From the NCBI RefSeq assembly GCF_000369065.1, contig NZ_KB849803.1, forward strand, positions 124,001 through 188,000: DNA of 64,000 bases, written 5' to 3'. Positions 28,024-37,908 of this stretch are shown in pieces. This stretch comes from Acinetobacter haemolyticus CIP 64.3 = MTCC 9819. GTDB taxonomy: Bacteria > Pseudomonadota > Gammaproteobacteria > Pseudomonadales > Moraxellaceae. Numbering within the stretch: the first letter of the stretch is position 1; the number at the start of each line of letters is the position of its first letter. Both the position numbers and the translations under genes were made by a program. The notes below the pieces were generated by a model, which did no database searches, had not been told where the DNA came from, and saw only the letters and a program-made list of their open reading frames with translations.

Positions 28024-29532
28024 GTGTCGACTATCGAAAAACCCAAAGCCACCTATGAGCAAGCGATTGCCATAGACAATGCTCGCCTAGGACAATCCTT
28101 TAAAGTGATTGCGTATGCTGGCACAGGTAAAACCACCACCTTACAAATGATCAGTGATGCCATGCCTGAACGGCGTGGTATGTACTTGGCGTTTAATAAA
28201 GCCATCGCATCTGAAGCGCAAAGCAAATTTCATGGCAATGTGAATTGCAGAACTTTTCACTCTCTTGCCTTTCGCAGCGTGCCACGTGGTGTAACCGACA
28301 AATTACGCTTACCACGCCTAAGTCCAAGTTTTATTGCCAAAGAATATCGCCTACAGCCGATTACTCTTCGTCGTCTCATGGGCGGGCGTTATGAAAAATA
28401 TGTACTGATGCCAAGTCGACTTGCGAGCCTCGTTGCCAATGCTGTCAGTTATTTTTGCTCGACCAGTTCACAATACCCAGCACCTCGCCATATCCAAGCA
28501 CCCAGTTGGTTACACCAAGATGATATCGAAGCATTACAACAGCACCTTTACCCTGCGGTAGAACGTCGTTGGTTAGAATCAATTGATCAGAATCATCAAG
28601 CTGGTATTGGACATGATATTTATCTAAAGCTTTGGGCTCTTTCAGAACCCAATATCCCTGCGGACTATGTCTTGTTTGATGAAGCTCAAGATGCTGACCC
28701 ACTGATGCTGGGGATTTTATTACGCCAGAAAAGTACACAAGTCATTTATGTTGGTGATGCACATCAACAAATCTATGCATGGCGTGGCGCCGTCAATGCA
28801 ATGCAACAGATGCCATTACATGAAAGTCGTTTGACCACATCATTTCGTTTTGGTGAGGCAATTGCTGATGTAGCAAATTGCCTACTGGGTGCGTTAAACG
28901 AAACGGTTCCGCTGCTCGGCAATCCAAACATGAAATCAAGCGTGGTCAATAAACCACATACCAAAATGCGTGATGCGATTTTATGCCGTACCAATGCTAG
29001 AGCCATGGAATTATTACTGTCCGGTTTGGTACATGGAGATAAAGTCAGTCTACAAGCCGATCATCAGAAGCTGAGTCGTTTTGTTGATGCTGCCAGTTTG
29101 CTTAAACAAGGTAAACGCATCACAGATGTCCCTGAGCTGGCTTGGTTTAACTCTTGGCATGATGTACATGAATACTGCGAAACCAATGATGGCAGTGATA
29201 TCAAACCGCTGGTTAAACTTGTCGATGATCATGGAACTGAACCGCTCAAAAGAGCTTTGGCAAAAATCACTCCAATTGAACAAGCGGATTATGTGATTTC
29301 AACCGCGCATAAAGCGAAAGGATTGGAGTGGAATCGCGTTCATATCGAAGATGATTACCAATTTAAAATAAATGGACTAGAACATAAAATTACAGATGAA
29401 GAATTAAGATTACTTTACGTGGCCTGTACTCGTGCTAAAGTAAGTTTAAATATCCATCATCTTTATGACTTAATACAACAATTAAAGCTAAAACAACGCG
29501 CTCCCTCAACTCTTCGTCAGTCCGCAGGTTAA
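28024..29532 (+). CDS. UvrD/Rep-superfamily helicase, FBH1-like
   Basis: SF1A DNA helicase of 502 residues, shorter than UvrD or Rep (about 700). Motif I AYAGTGKTTTL is near residue 36, motif II LFDEAQDADP near 218, motif III GDAHQQIYAWRG near 243, motif V STAHKAKGLEW near 424 and motif VI LLYVACTRAK near 457. The overall pattern and size resemble FBH1-type helicases, which limit recombination by displacing recombinase filaments; this is a family analogy, not proof. The start is GTG, 9 bp after hisIE, suggesting translational coupling. An ATPase gene follows 114 bp downstream on the same strand. Confidence 0.85.
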   Translation: MSTIEKPKATYEQAIAIDNARLGQSFKVIAYAGTGKTTTLQMISDAMPERRGMYLAFNKAIASEAQSKFHGNVNCRTFHSLAFRSVPRGVTDKLRLPRLSPSFIAKEYRLQPITLRRLMGGRYEKYVLMPSRLASLVANAVSYFCSTSSQYPAPRHIQAPSWLHQDDIEALQQHLYPAVERRWLESIDQNHQAGIGHDIYLKLWALSEPNIPADYVLFDEAQDADPLMLGILLRQKSTQVIYVGDAHQQIYAWRGAVNAMQQMPLHESRLTTSFRFGEAIADVANCLLGALNETVPLLGNPNMKSSVVNKPHTKMRDAILCRTNARAMELLLSGLVHGDKVSLQADHQKLSRFVDAASLLKQGKRITDVPELAWFNSWHDVHEYCETNDGSDIKPLVKLVDDHGTEPLKRALAKITPIEQADYVISTAHKAKGLEWNRVHIEDDYQFKINGLEHKITDEELRLLYVACTRAKVSLNIHHLYDLIQQLKLKQRAPSTLRQSAG

Positions 29533-29646
29533 AAGCGCACTTGACTCGGGTCTGTTTAGATTACCTGCGCTTCATGCCTTGTTTATGTCGTTTTAGCTGA
29601 TCAGGCAACGCTGGTTGAAGAAAACCATAGATCCCAAGGTGAGCAT

Positions 29647-31029
29647 ATGCAAATCGAATCGGTTCAATTTAAACATGTCGGTATGTTTCGTGATTTAAAA
29701 CTTGAATTTTTTCCTGCACAACATCCGATCACTTTAATCTTGGGTGATCAAGCCACAGGCAAAACAACAGTTTTAAAAAATATCTATCATGCCCTGTCTT
29801 GGTTCTCAGCACGCTATAAAGATATTCGGACGGCAGGTGTGGTGATTGCAGACCAAGACATCATGCTGACTCGATTACAAGCTAAAGTCCAAATCCAAGT
29901 CCAACTCAGCAGTGAGCTAAACAGCAACTTAACCGAGAGTAGCTCAGCACAAGCTATTAACACTCAGAGCTGTATCTGGAAGCTTTTTAAAACTTATAAT
30001 AATCAAGGTGTTGGAATTAGCCAAGTAGAAACCCAACAACTCGATCAAATGGTAAGCTTATATCAAAAAACCAATCAACAAGACCCACTTTTTGGTTTAC
30101 CTTTGATTGCCTATTATCCTGCTGAACGTTTTGTACAAGAGATAAATTTACAAAGTAAAAATGTACCGGGCATCTTACAAAAAATGTCAGCCTATGACTT
30201 GACCGCCATCCCCTACACCACCTTTTCACGTTTCTTCGAATGGTTTAGGGAAATTAGTGATGTTGAAAATGCTCACTCGGCTCATATCGTCAGACGTTTA
30301 ATGGGCAATGATTTTAACCAACATAATCAATCTGAGATGTTGGAACAATTACAGCAGGAACTGGTGAATCACCCCAAACAACTGTCTGCACCCAACTTAT
30401 ACGCCCTTAAAAAAAGCTTAACCACTGTATTTCCAGAACTCAAAGATATCTACGTTCAATATGTGCCAAAGTTACAACTGATGGTTCGTTATGACGATCA
30501 GGTACTACCATTCCAGCAGCTATCAGCATCACAAAAGACATTGATCGCTCTCGTCGGGGATATTAGTCGCCGTCTCTGCTTACTGAACCAAAATTGTTTT
30601 GAACCATGCTTAGAGGGTGAAGGCATTTTGTTGATTGATCAAATTGATACACAACTCGATCAAAATCTATGTGCTGAAATATTGGAGCGCTTACATCAAG
30701 CATTCCCGCGTCTGCAAATCATTGCCACAGGCAATCGTGATGAGTTACTTGAGCACGCCTTGCATTATCAATGCTTACAACTCGATATGAAGGAAATTTT
30801 CCCGATCGACTTAGAACAGTCCCAACAGCAATTTTCTGAACTTTATAACGAATTATACCAACCCATAGAGCCAACTGAACCGCCCAATCCGAACTTACTA
30901 GAGGCAGCGACACCGTCCAATAAAGTGGATACATTATTTAATCAAATTCAAGAGCTTGACCCACAAGAAAAAAGTGAGTTACTCAATTTATTAAGAATCG
31001 ACGATACACCGCAACGAAGCTCTTCTTAA
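29647..31029 (+). CDS. RecF/SMC-like AAA ATPase with altered catalytic motifs
   Basis: A 460-residue ABC-type (RecF/COG3950-like) ATP-binding protein of unknown role. The opening IESVQFKHVGMFRDLKLEF is the usual first strand. Walker A is GDQATGKTTVLKN near residue 33. The signature region is QQLSASQKTLIALV near 288, lacking the usual Gly. Walker B is GILLIDQID near 327, with Gln in place of the catalytic Glu, and the following D-loop is TQLDQ rather than the common LHLHP. This suggests ATP-dependent dimerisation with weak hydrolysis. No TOPRIM, HNH or other nuclease motif is visible. The C-terminal ~75 residues are acidic and Pro-rich. Confidence 0.75.
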   Translation: MQIESVQFKHVGMFRDLKLEFFPAQHPITLILGDQATGKTTVLKNIYHALSWFSARYKDIRTAGVVIADQDIMLTRLQAKVQIQVQLSSELNSNLTESSSAQAINTQSCIWKLFKTYNNQGVGISQVETQQLDQMVSLYQKTNQQDPLFGLPLIAYYPAERFVQEINLQSKNVPGILQKMSAYDLTAIPYTTFSRFFEWFREISDVENAHSAHIVRRLMGNDFNQHNQSEMLEQLQQELVNHPKQLSAPNLYALKKSLTTVFPELKDIYVQYVPKLQLMVRYDDQVLPFQQLSASQKTLIALVGDISRRLCLLNQNCFEPCLEGEGILLIDQIDTQLDQNLCAEILERLHQAFPRLQIIATGNRDELLEHALHYQCLQLDMKEIFPIDLEQSQQQFSELYNELYQPIEPTEPPNPNLLEAATPSNKVDTLFNQIQELDPQEKSELLNLLRIDDTPQRSSS

Positions 31030-31275
31030 TTACCAAAAAATCCAACCGCTCGGCATATTTTTTTACCTATTGATCTGTGTTTTTCGTGTAATAAGCCAAT
31101 CTTTTTTGTTCATTTTATAGTAAGATAAATCGCTTTTTATTATTAAGTTGCGCAATACGACTTACTGCTCTATTAACTTGATTGGGCTTCAAGATTTAAA
31201 GCTTTGGCATTCTCTTTGAACGCCTGTAAGTCTTGAATAAATTTCACCCTTAGGTTTCTGACCTATATCATCGCC

Positions 31276-34119
31276 ATGGATACCAGTGTGCTACCGATTA
31301 TTATCTTATTACCGCTCATACTCGGCACCACCCTAATCCCATACTTGCACCGTATTTCACGTGGCATGGCTGCGATTGGGGCGATTGGCATCAGTCTGAG
31401 TTGTTTTATTTTACTGTTAACTCAGGCATCAACAGTTCTTCAAGGCAATGCCTTACTACAAAGCTGGGATTGGCTACCACAGTTAGGTATTAATTTAAGT
31501 TTCCGCCTAGATGCCTTAGGTTTATTGTTTGGTCTGCTGATTAGCGGTATCGGCACCCTTATTTTTATATATGCCTATTATTATCTCAGTCCTAAAAACT
31601 CCCTGAGTAAACTTTATCAATTATTGATGTTGTTTATGGCAGCGATGTTGGGGATTTCTTTTTCTAACAATCTCATTTTATTGTTGGTTTTTTGGGAACT
31701 TACCAGTATTTCGTCCTTCTTGTTGGTGGGTTACTGGAGTCAATACGATGCAGCTCAACGTGGCGCACGTATGGCACTTACTATTACAGGTATGGGTGGT
31801 CTAGCAATGCTAGGTGGTTTTGTTCTATTGGGACAAATCACAGGAACCTACCAAATCGATCAATTGGTATTGATGAAAGATGTGATTCAACAGCATGAAC
31901 TCTTCGTACCAACTTTATTACTGATTTTACTTGGTGCATTTACCAAAAGCGCACAGTTCCCATTTCACTTTTGGTTACCCAATGCGATGGCTGCACCAAC
32001 ACCTGTTTCGGCCTATCTTCACTCAGCGACGATGGTTAAAGCAGGTATTTTCTTACTCGCTCGTTTAGCACCTATTTTTATTGGTGCAGCGTTGTACCAC
32101 AATATCGTAACTTTTGTCGGTCTGTTTACCCTCTGTATGGCTGCTGGTTTTGCCATTTTCAAAGAAGATTTAAAAGGTCTCTTGGCATACTCCACCATCA
32201 GTCACTTAGGTTTGATCGTGTGCCTACTCGGTATCGGTTCGCCCCTTGCAGTTGCGGCTGCCATTTTCCATATCATCAACCATGCAACCTTTAAGGCAGC
32301 ATTGTTCATGATTGCGGGTATCATTGACCATGAAACAGGAACACGTGACCTGCGTAAACTCAGTGGGATTTGGCAACTACTCCCATTTACCGCAACACTG
32401 ACCATGATCACAGCAGCATCAATGGCAGGCGTTCCGCTGACCAATGGTTTCCTTTCCAAAGAAATGTTCTTTACTGAGTTATTGGCAAACTTGTCAGGCC
32501 CAGTCATGTTGGTTTCAGCTGTGATTGCAACTCTTGCCGGTATTTTTGCGGTGAGTTATTCAATCCGTTTAGTCCATGGTGTGTTTTTCGATGGCGAGAT
32601 TGGTAAACAAGTTCCGCATAAAGATGCTCACGAGCCTCATATTGGTATGCGTTTACCTGCCATTATTCTTGCTGTGCTTTGTATTTTGGTGGGTATCTTC
32701 CCTGCACTGCTGGCAGAAACCTTTGTCAATAGCGTTACACGCGCAAGCTTAGCTCAACCTGAGTTTGCTGGCACACATCTGGCGATTTGGCATGGTGTGA
32801 ATGCGCCGTTAATTATGAGTTTAATCGCTCTCGTCGGTGGTACGATCTTTTATTTTGCACTCGCGAAAGATGGCCGTATTCGCAAAATTGATTTGGATCC
32901 TCATTTGGGTAAATGGCAAGGAAAAGTATTATTTGAACTGTTCCTAAAACATTTATTACTCACAAGCCGTAAAATCAAACAAAAAACTGAGACTGGTTCA
33001 TTACAGCTCTATCTACTTTTAATCGTACTGTTCAGCATTGTGATGGTCGCAATACCTTTGTTCAATCAAGGTTTAACCACAGGTACGCGTGAGCTTAATC
33101 ACGCACCTTGGGCAGCGATCGTGCTTTGGTTGATACTGTTCTCTGGCTGTTGGATGATGTTGTGGTTCCATCACGAACGGATCAAAGCCATTCTGATCAG
33201 TGGTGCAGTCGGTTTAGTCGTGACAATGGCGTTTATCGGTTTATCTGCGCCAGATCTAGCTTTAACCCAAATCACGGTAGATGTCGTTACTACGATTCTA
33301 TTGTTAATGAGCTTGTCTTTATTGCCGCAGTTAACACCGTATGAATCTACCCGACCACGTCGTTGGAGAGATGCGAGTCTTGCAATTGCAGGTGGTTTAG
33401 GCATTGGTTGGATTACGTGGCTATTGCTTACCCGCGAACATAATTCAATCTCATGGTTCTTCTTACAGCAATCCATCCCACTAGGAGGCGGTTCTAACGT
33501 CGTCAACGTGATTCTCGTCGATTTCCGTGGTTTCGATACCTTCGGTGAGATTGCTGTTCTTGGTATTGCTGCGATTGGTGCTTTATGTCTCATGGATGGT
33601 ATGCGTGCGCATGGTACGACCGTGACTCAAGGTCTTACCTATCGTTTCAATCCATCTCCGCTCATGTTACGTATTGCAGCGTCGTGGATCTTACCGCTTG
33701 CCTTGGTGATCAGTGTCTACATCTTTCTGCGTGGGCATAACTACCCAGGAGGCGGATTCATTGCAGGTCTAGTCACCTCAATGGCAATCATTATTCAGTA
33801 TATTGCGTTGGGGCAGGATCAAACAGAACGCATGCTTAAAGCCAAATCTGGGCGTTTGTACGAAATTTGGATTGGCTCAGGCTTAATGATTGCTGGCTTG
33901 ACAGGTGTTGGTGCATGGTTCTGGGCACGCCCATTCCTCACCAGCGCACATATCTACGTAGAGCCACCATTGATTGGAAAAATGCATTTAGCTTCTGCAT
34001 TGCCATTTGACTTAGGGGTTTATATCACCGTAGTCGGTGCCACCATGCTGTTGATTTCGGTCCTAGGTGACTCACGTCACTCTGGTATGTCTGGACCAAT
34101 CCCAAGTGGAGACAAATAA
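31276..34119 (+). CDS. mrpA: Mrp-type Na+/H+ antiporter, fused subunit A/B
   Basis: Largest subunit of the multi-protein Mrp (Pha/Mnh) cation/proton antiporter, related to NuoL of complex I. Length is 947 residues: MrpA with the proton-channel domain (about 70-400, including the Lys/His-rich [18 protein letters not shown]), a C-terminal MrpA segment, and a fused MrpB-like domain from about 800 ([14 protein letters not shown]). This fusion marks group 2 six-gene operons such as rhizobial pha. The ATG at 31276 follows a 246-bp upstream region in which no clear operator was seen. It heads mrpA(B)CDEFG, all closely spaced. Confidence 0.95.
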   Translation: MDTSVLPIIILLPLILGTTLIPYLHRISRGMAAIGAIGISLSCFILLLTQASTVLQGNALLQSWDWLPQLGINLSFRLDALGLLFGLLISGIGTLIFIYAYYYLSPKNSLSKLYQLLMLFMAAMLGISFSNNLILLLVFWELTSISSFLLVGYWSQYDAAQRGARMALTITGMGGLAMLGGFVLLGQITGTYQIDQLVLMKDVIQQHELFVPTLLLILLGAFTKSAQFPFHFWLPNAMAAPTPVSAYLHSATMVKAGIFLLARLAPIFIGAALYHNIVTFVGLFTLCMAAGFAIFKEDLKGLLAYSTISHLGLIVCLLGIGSPLAVAAAIFHIINHATFKAALFMIAGIIDHETGTRDLRKLSGIWQLLPFTATLTMITAASMAGVPLTNGFLSKEMFFTELLANLSGPVMLVSAVIATLAGIFAVSYSIRLVHGVFFDGEIGKQVPHKDAHEPHIGMRLPAIILAVLCILVGIFPALLAETFVNSVTRASLAQPEFAGTHLAIWHGVNAPLIMSLIALVGGTIFYFALAKDGRIRKIDLDPHLGKWQGKVLFELFLKHLLLTSRKIKQKTETGSLQLYLLLIVLFSIVMVAIPLFNQGLTTGTRELNHAPWAAIVLWLILFSGCWMMLWFHHERIKAILISGAVGLVVTMAFIGLSAPDLALTQITVDVVTTILLLMSLSLLPQLTPYESTRPRRWRDASLAIAGGLGIGWITWLLLTREHNSISWFFLQQSIPLGGGSNVVNVILVDFRGFDTFGEIAVLGIAAIGALCLMDGMRAHGTTVTQGLTYRFNPSPLMLRIAASWILPLALVISVYIFLRGHNYPGGGFIAGLVTSMAIIIQYIALGQDQTERMLKAKSGRLYEIWIGSGLMIAGLTGVGAWFWARPFLTSAHIYVEPPLIGKMHLASALPFDLGVYITVVGATMLLISVLGDSRHSGMSGPIPSGDK

Positions 34120-34120
34120 T

Positions 34121-34489
34121 ATGCTTAGTATTGAATTTTTACTCGCTTCTGGAATTGGTTTACTGATTGCGACCGGAATTTATCTGATTCTGCGTGCTAG
34201 AACATTCCCTGTGGTTCTCGGGCTGGTCATGATTGGCTATGCCGTTAACTTATTTTTATTTGCAATGGGACGAACCCAAGTCAATGCACCTGCCGTGCTG
34301 ACTGAAACGGCAAGAGTTTCTGACCCTTTACCACAAGCACTCGTACTCACTGCTATTGTGATCGGCTTTGCGACAACAGCATTTATCGTGCAACTTGCTT
34401 TACGCAGTCGCTATGAGTCGGGGTCAGACCATGTTGACTCCAAAGAAGAAGCAACCTTGACTTATGAACCACGTGAGGATGAGCCATAA
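34121..34489 (+). CDS. mrpC: Mrp antiporter subunit C
   Basis: Small membrane subunit of the Mrp complex, homologous to NuoK. 122 residues, three predicted membrane helices: LLASGIGLLIATGIYLIL, VVLGLVMIGYAVNLFLFA and ALVLTAIVIGFATTAFIVQ. The ATG at 34121 lies 1 bp after the mrpA stop; an open frame upstream into mrpA is not meaningful. Its stop overlaps the mrpD start by one base, indicating tight translational coupling. Confidence 0.94.
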   Translation: MLSIEFLLASGIGLLIATGIYLILRARTFPVVLGLVMIGYAVNLFLFAMGRTQVNAPAVLTETARVSDPLPQALVLTAIVIGFATTAFIVQLALRSRYESGSDHVDSKEEATLTYEPREDEP

Positions 34490-36300
34490 TGTTTGATTTC
34501 TACCACTTCTGGCAGACTCATACTCCAATTCTTAGTATCTTAATTCCTGCTTTTACGAGCTTTTTGTTATTAATATTGGGCAATCCTGGTTCAGGGTCTT
34601 TAAAACAAGATTGGCGACAACCTTGGCGACGTGGCATCAGTCTGATTTCTGTTATTTTAGGATTGATCACAGCACTAAGTTATTTAGTGATTGCCAATAC
34701 TGGACAAATCACCGTTTACCAGATGGGTGAATGGTCGGCACCATTTGGTATCGTATTGGTCCTTGATCGCTTATCCGCATTTATGTTGGCGTTGACCTAT
34801 GCACTTGCTGTACCTGTGCTGTGGTATGCCAGCGCAAACTGGGATACACGTGGTCGTTATTTCCATGCCATGTTCCATTTCTTGCTTATGGGGATTTCAG
34901 GCGCCTTCTTAACAGGTGACTTGTTTAACCTATTTGTCTTCTTCGAAATTTTATTGATGGCGTCGTATGTACTCCTGTTGCATGGTCAAGGTCGTCAACG
35001 TTTTCAGCTCGGTGTTCATTACGTCACAATCAACTTACTCGCCTCTGCCCTTTTCCTTGTTGGTTTAGGAATGATTTATGGCAGCGTAGGAAGTTTGAAT
35101 ATGGCGGATGTTGGTCGCCTGATGTCAACTTTAGATAGCGATCAACATAAACTAGCAATTGCTGGTGGCTTAATCTTGTTTGTGGTGTTTGGAATTAAGG
35201 CCGCAATGCTTCCTGTTGGATTTTGGCTACCAAAAACTTATGCTGTTGCCAGCACGCCTGTTGCAGCGATCTTTACCATCATGACCAAAGTCGGAATTTA
35301 TGCCATTTTACGTGTAAATGGCACGGTCTTTGATGATGCCATGGCACAAAGTATTTTTAAGAACTGTTTAATGGTAATTGGTCTAATTACTTCGATTTAT
35401 GGGGTAATTGGTGCACTCGGCGCGGATCGTTTACGCCGCTTTGTTGGCTTTATGGTCTTGTCGTCAATTGGTACACTCTTGATTGCAATTGCGATGTTTA
35501 ATACGCAAGCATGGTCAGCCGCATTGTACTATGTTGTTCACAGTACGTTAATTGCTGCTGCATTCTACCTGTTTTGTGGTTGGATCACTTCTCAACGAGG
35601 AGCATTCAAAGATCACTTAAAAGTCTCGCCAAAGATGAAACAGGAAAAAGCGGCTGCATTTACCTACTTTACGATTGCACTCATGATGGCGGGTCTACCA
35701 CCATTTAGTGGTTTCTTAGGTAAAGTTTTTATATTGCAAGCAACAGCAGAAAGTCCTTATCAAGCGTGGATTATTGCCATCGTATTGATCGTGAGCTTAC
35801 TGAGTATTATTGCCTTTACCCGTGTCGGTTTCATTCTTTTCTGGCGTGCGAGCGCACCTGAACAGAACCCGAAAGAGCCTGCACATGCTGAATATTTGGC
35901 ACTACCAGAGGTCGCACCAAACCGCAATGATAAAGCCATTTATCTATTACTCGCTGGTTTGATGGCATATGTGGTATTTGCCTCACCAATTCAGCAATAT
36001 GCCGTTGCGACAGCACAGCAAATTCAAGACCACGCACTTTATAATGAAGCCATCTTGAAAAAGGATTCTCAAGGACGCGCGATCAGCGTACAACCTTTTG
36101 ATCCAAGCTATATTCCTGAAACAAAATATGGCGGTGAAGTTGAAGATCACAATGCGATACTCATCCCTGATGTGATTTCAAAAGCCAGCTTACAAGGCGA
36201 ACATATTTCTGAGTATAAGCAACGTCAAATTGCTGAACAGATTTTAGAAGCTCCTACGATTCCAAATGAAGCCCAGCTCAAGCCAATGGAGGAACACTAA
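34489..36300 (+). CDS. mrpD: Mrp antiporter subunit D
   Basis: NuoM/NuoN-related channel subunit of the Mrp complex. At 603 residues it is about 100 longer than the usual MrpD, owing to a hydrophilic C-terminal tail (about 505-603) rich in Glu, Gln and Pro. The channel region has LFVFFEILLMASYVLLL, the conserved Lys in FGIKAAMLPVGFWLPKTY and TPVAAIFTIMTKVG. Overlaps of 1 bp on both sides (mrpC, mrpE) show operon coupling. The tail is present in some group 2 operons; its role is unknown. Confidence 0.94.
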   Translation: MFDFYHFWQTHTPILSILIPAFTSFLLLILGNPGSGSLKQDWRQPWRRGISLISVILGLITALSYLVIANTGQITVYQMGEWSAPFGIVLVLDRLSAFMLALTYALAVPVLWYASANWDTRGRYFHAMFHFLLMGISGAFLTGDLFNLFVFFEILLMASYVLLLHGQGRQRFQLGVHYVTINLLASALFLVGLGMIYGSVGSLNMADVGRLMSTLDSDQHKLAIAGGLILFVVFGIKAAMLPVGFWLPKTYAVASTPVAAIFTIMTKVGIYAILRVNGTVFDDAMAQSIFKNCLMVIGLITSIYGVIGALGADRLRRFVGFMVLSSIGTLLIAIAMFNTQAWSAALYYVVHSTLIAAAFYLFCGWITSQRGAFKDHLKVSPKMKQEKAAAFTYFTIALMMAGLPPFSGFLGKVFILQATAESPYQAWIIAIVLIVSLLSIIAFTRVGFILFWRASAPEQNPKEPAHAEYLALPEVAPNRNDKAIYLLLAGLMAYVVFASPIQQYAVATAQQIQDHALYNEAILKKDSQGRAISVQPFDPSYIPETKYGGEVEDHNAILIPDVISKASLQGEHISEYKQRQIAEQILEAPTIPNEAQLKPMEEH

Positions 36301-36827
36301 TGCAAAAACTTAATTTGCTTCATCGTTGTTTTCCACATCCATTTGTCTCGTGCTTGGTTTTTGTCAGTTGGTTAATGTTGGCAAATAGCGTGCATATATC
36401 GAGTCTTACATTTGCCTTCATATTAGCCGTAATCATTCCAGTGTTGGTGCGACCTTTTATCGCCTACACCCCGCGTATTCAGTTTGGAGCAGCAATCAAA
36501 CTGTTCTTTGTGGTGCTATGGGATATTGTGATTTCAAATTTCCGTGTCGCAAGAATGGTGTTGGGTCCAATGAAAAAATTGCAACCCAAATGGTATCGTG
36601 TTCCTTTAGACACTGAACATGAACAAGTCAACACTTTACTCGCAATGATTATCACCACGACACCAGGTACGGTTTCTGCAGGAATCGATCAAGAACGTGG
36701 TGATATTCTTGTTCACGCACTTAACTGTGAGGATACAGAGGTTGATGTTCAAGAAATTAAAAAGCGTTATGAAATGCCTTTAATTGAAATCTTCAGCGCG
36801 AAGATACCAGAGGGAGCGAGCAAATGA
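36300..36827 (+). CDS. mrpE: Mrp antiporter subunit E
   Basis: Small Mrp subunit. 175 residues with two N-terminal membrane helices (about 15-55 and 60-80) and a cytoplasmic domain. The conserved LLAMIITTTPGTVSAGID (about 115-132) is the family signature. The gene overlaps mrpD by 1 bp and mrpF by 4 bp. Confidence 0.93.
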   Translation: MQKLNLLHRCFPHPFVSCLVFVSWLMLANSVHISSLTFAFILAVIIPVLVRPFIAYTPRIQFGAAIKLFFVVLWDIVISNFRVARMVLGPMKKLQPKWYRVPLDTEHEQVNTLLAMIITTTPGTVSAGIDQERGDILVHALNCEDTEVDVQEIKKRYEMPLIEIFSAKIPEGASK

Positions 36828-37099
36828 CTATTTTACCGTATGCACTGGGTATTGGTTTGATTACAATCACCATTTCCATGTTCATGTGTTTGATCCGTCT
36901 AATTGCAGGCCCGTCTGTGATTGATCGTTTGCTTGCACTGGACACATTATTCCTCAATGCGACATGTCTTATTGTACTATTAGGAATTTACTGGGCCAGT
37001 ACCAATTTCTTTGAAGGCGCTCTTTTGGTTGCAATGCTTGGTTTTGTTTCTACCGCTGCACTTGCTCGTTATTTCACAACCGGGCATGTGATTGATTAA
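36824..37099 (+). CDS. mrpF: Mrp antiporter subunit F
   Basis: 91-residue subunit with three membrane helices. The signature RLIAGPSVIDRLLALDTL near residue 24 is diagnostic for MrpF. The start overlaps mrpE by 4 bp (ATGA). Confidence 0.93.
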   Translation: MTILPYALGIGLITITISMFMCLIRLIAGPSVIDRLLALDTLFLNATCLIVLLGIYWASTNFFEGALLVAMLGFVSTAALARYFTTGHVID

Positions 37100-37110
37100 G
37101 GAGATAAATA

Positions 37111-37476
37111 ATGCAACTTACCCTAGAAATCATCATTTCTTTTTTTGTGGTATTTGGCGCATTTTTTATGTTGGTCGGATCAATTGGTATGATTCGTTTA
37201 CCTGACTTATTTATGCGTCTTCATGCACCAACTAAAGCAAGTACATTGGGCTTAGGTAGCTTTTTGATTGCAGCAATGGTATTCGGTGCTGCTCATGGTC
37301 GTTTTGGCGCTGCTGAATTGCTGATTACCTTCTTTGCATTTATCACAGCACCTGTATCTGCAAATTTAATGGCACAAGCAGCAATCCATTTACGCTTACG
37401 TTCAAATAGTGGAGACGTCCCTGAAGCCTTGAATCGCCCGCTTCCTTGGCAGCATTATCGTCGCAAAAAAGATTAA
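37111..37476 (+). CDS. mrpG: Mrp antiporter subunit G
   Basis: 121-residue subunit with three membrane helices; IGMIRLPDLFMRLHAPTKA near residue 28 is the MrpG signature. AAGGAG lies 8 nt before the ATG. It is the last gene of the operon and a strong terminator follows. Confidence 0.94.
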   Translation: MQLTLEIIISFFVVFGAFFMLVGSIGMIRLPDLFMRLHAPTKASTLGLGSFLIAAMVFGAAHGRFGAAELLITFFAFITAPVSANLMAQAAIHLRLRSNSGDVPEALNRPLPWQHYRRKKD

Positions 37477-37497
37477 TCTTTTACAAACGAATCTAAG

Positions 37498-37780
37498 TCA
37501 AAAAAGACCAACTTTAGTTGGTCTTTTTATTTCAGATATATCAAAACAAGAGACTTTTTTTACGTATCCACTGTCGTACCTTGGATTCAAAGACTCTGCT
37601 ATTTTATTAAAATCATCAATATTAACCCACAATCTATTAGCAAGATTCGCAACTTTAGTTAAACTATTAGCAATAAATATTATGATTCATACTCTTAACT
37701 AACACACCATAAGTATCTTGCACTAAAAGAATAAATGATCTAATCGCTTCTTTTAGGCGGTAATCTATAAATTTCATCAT
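37498..37780 (-). pseudogene. Frameshifted remnant of an unknown small protein
   Basis: Two adjacent minus-strand frames read like one protein. From the double ATG at 37780 the frame encodes MMKFIDYRLKEAIRSF, then ILLVQDTYGVLVKSMNHN, and stops at 37667. One base on, the next frame continues IFIANSLTKVANLANRLW and VNIDDFNKIAESLNPRYD to a stop at 37498 inside the mrp terminator. A single frameshift near 37685 would join them. Alternatively it is the distal part of the overlapping 47-codon frame at 37740-37883, with a further shift. No family recognised. Confidence 0.45.
37501..37528 (+). terminator. Terminator of the mrp operon
   Basis: AAAAAGACCAAC and GTTGGTCTTTTT form a perfect 12-bp stem with loop TTTA, 24 nt after the mrpG stop. 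Its A-rich left arm makes it bidirectional, so it can also end the minus-strand cluster read from 39821 to 37498. Confidence 0.92.
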
Positions 37781-37883
37781 AAATATATTGATACATACCT
37801 GCATAGTTTGGTTTTTCATTTCCCAAAACTTCAATAAATTCTTTTATTTTTCTTAATTGTACATCTGTTAATTGTATACTCAC
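37740..37883 (-). CDS. Small protein of unknown function (47 residues)
   Basis: GTG-started frame with AAGGA 8 nt upstream, encoding MSIQLTDVQLRKIKEF and on to YIYDEIYRLPPKRSD. It lies 25 bp downstream of the lipoprotein gene on the same strand and is probably co-transcribed. The sequence is helical and charged, without signal peptide or membrane segment. It is either a complete small protein or the 5' part of the frameshifted remnant overlapping its end in the next frame. Confidence 0.5.
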   Translation of the reverse strand: MSIQLTDVQLRKIKEFIEVLGNEKPNYAGMYQYIYDEIYRLPPKRSD

Positions 37884-37908
37884 ATCTATATTCCTTAAAT
37901 TTTAAAAA

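Noticed and set aside
28024..31029. Gabija phage-defence system (GajA/GajB)
   Set aside because: The helicase size fits GajB, but the ATPase has no TOPRIM nuclease, the gene order is reversed, and the pair sits among core genes.
33171..33593. 140-codon minus-strand frame inside mrpA
   Set aside because: Antisense to conserved MrpA membrane segments; basic low-complexity sequence typical of shadow frames.
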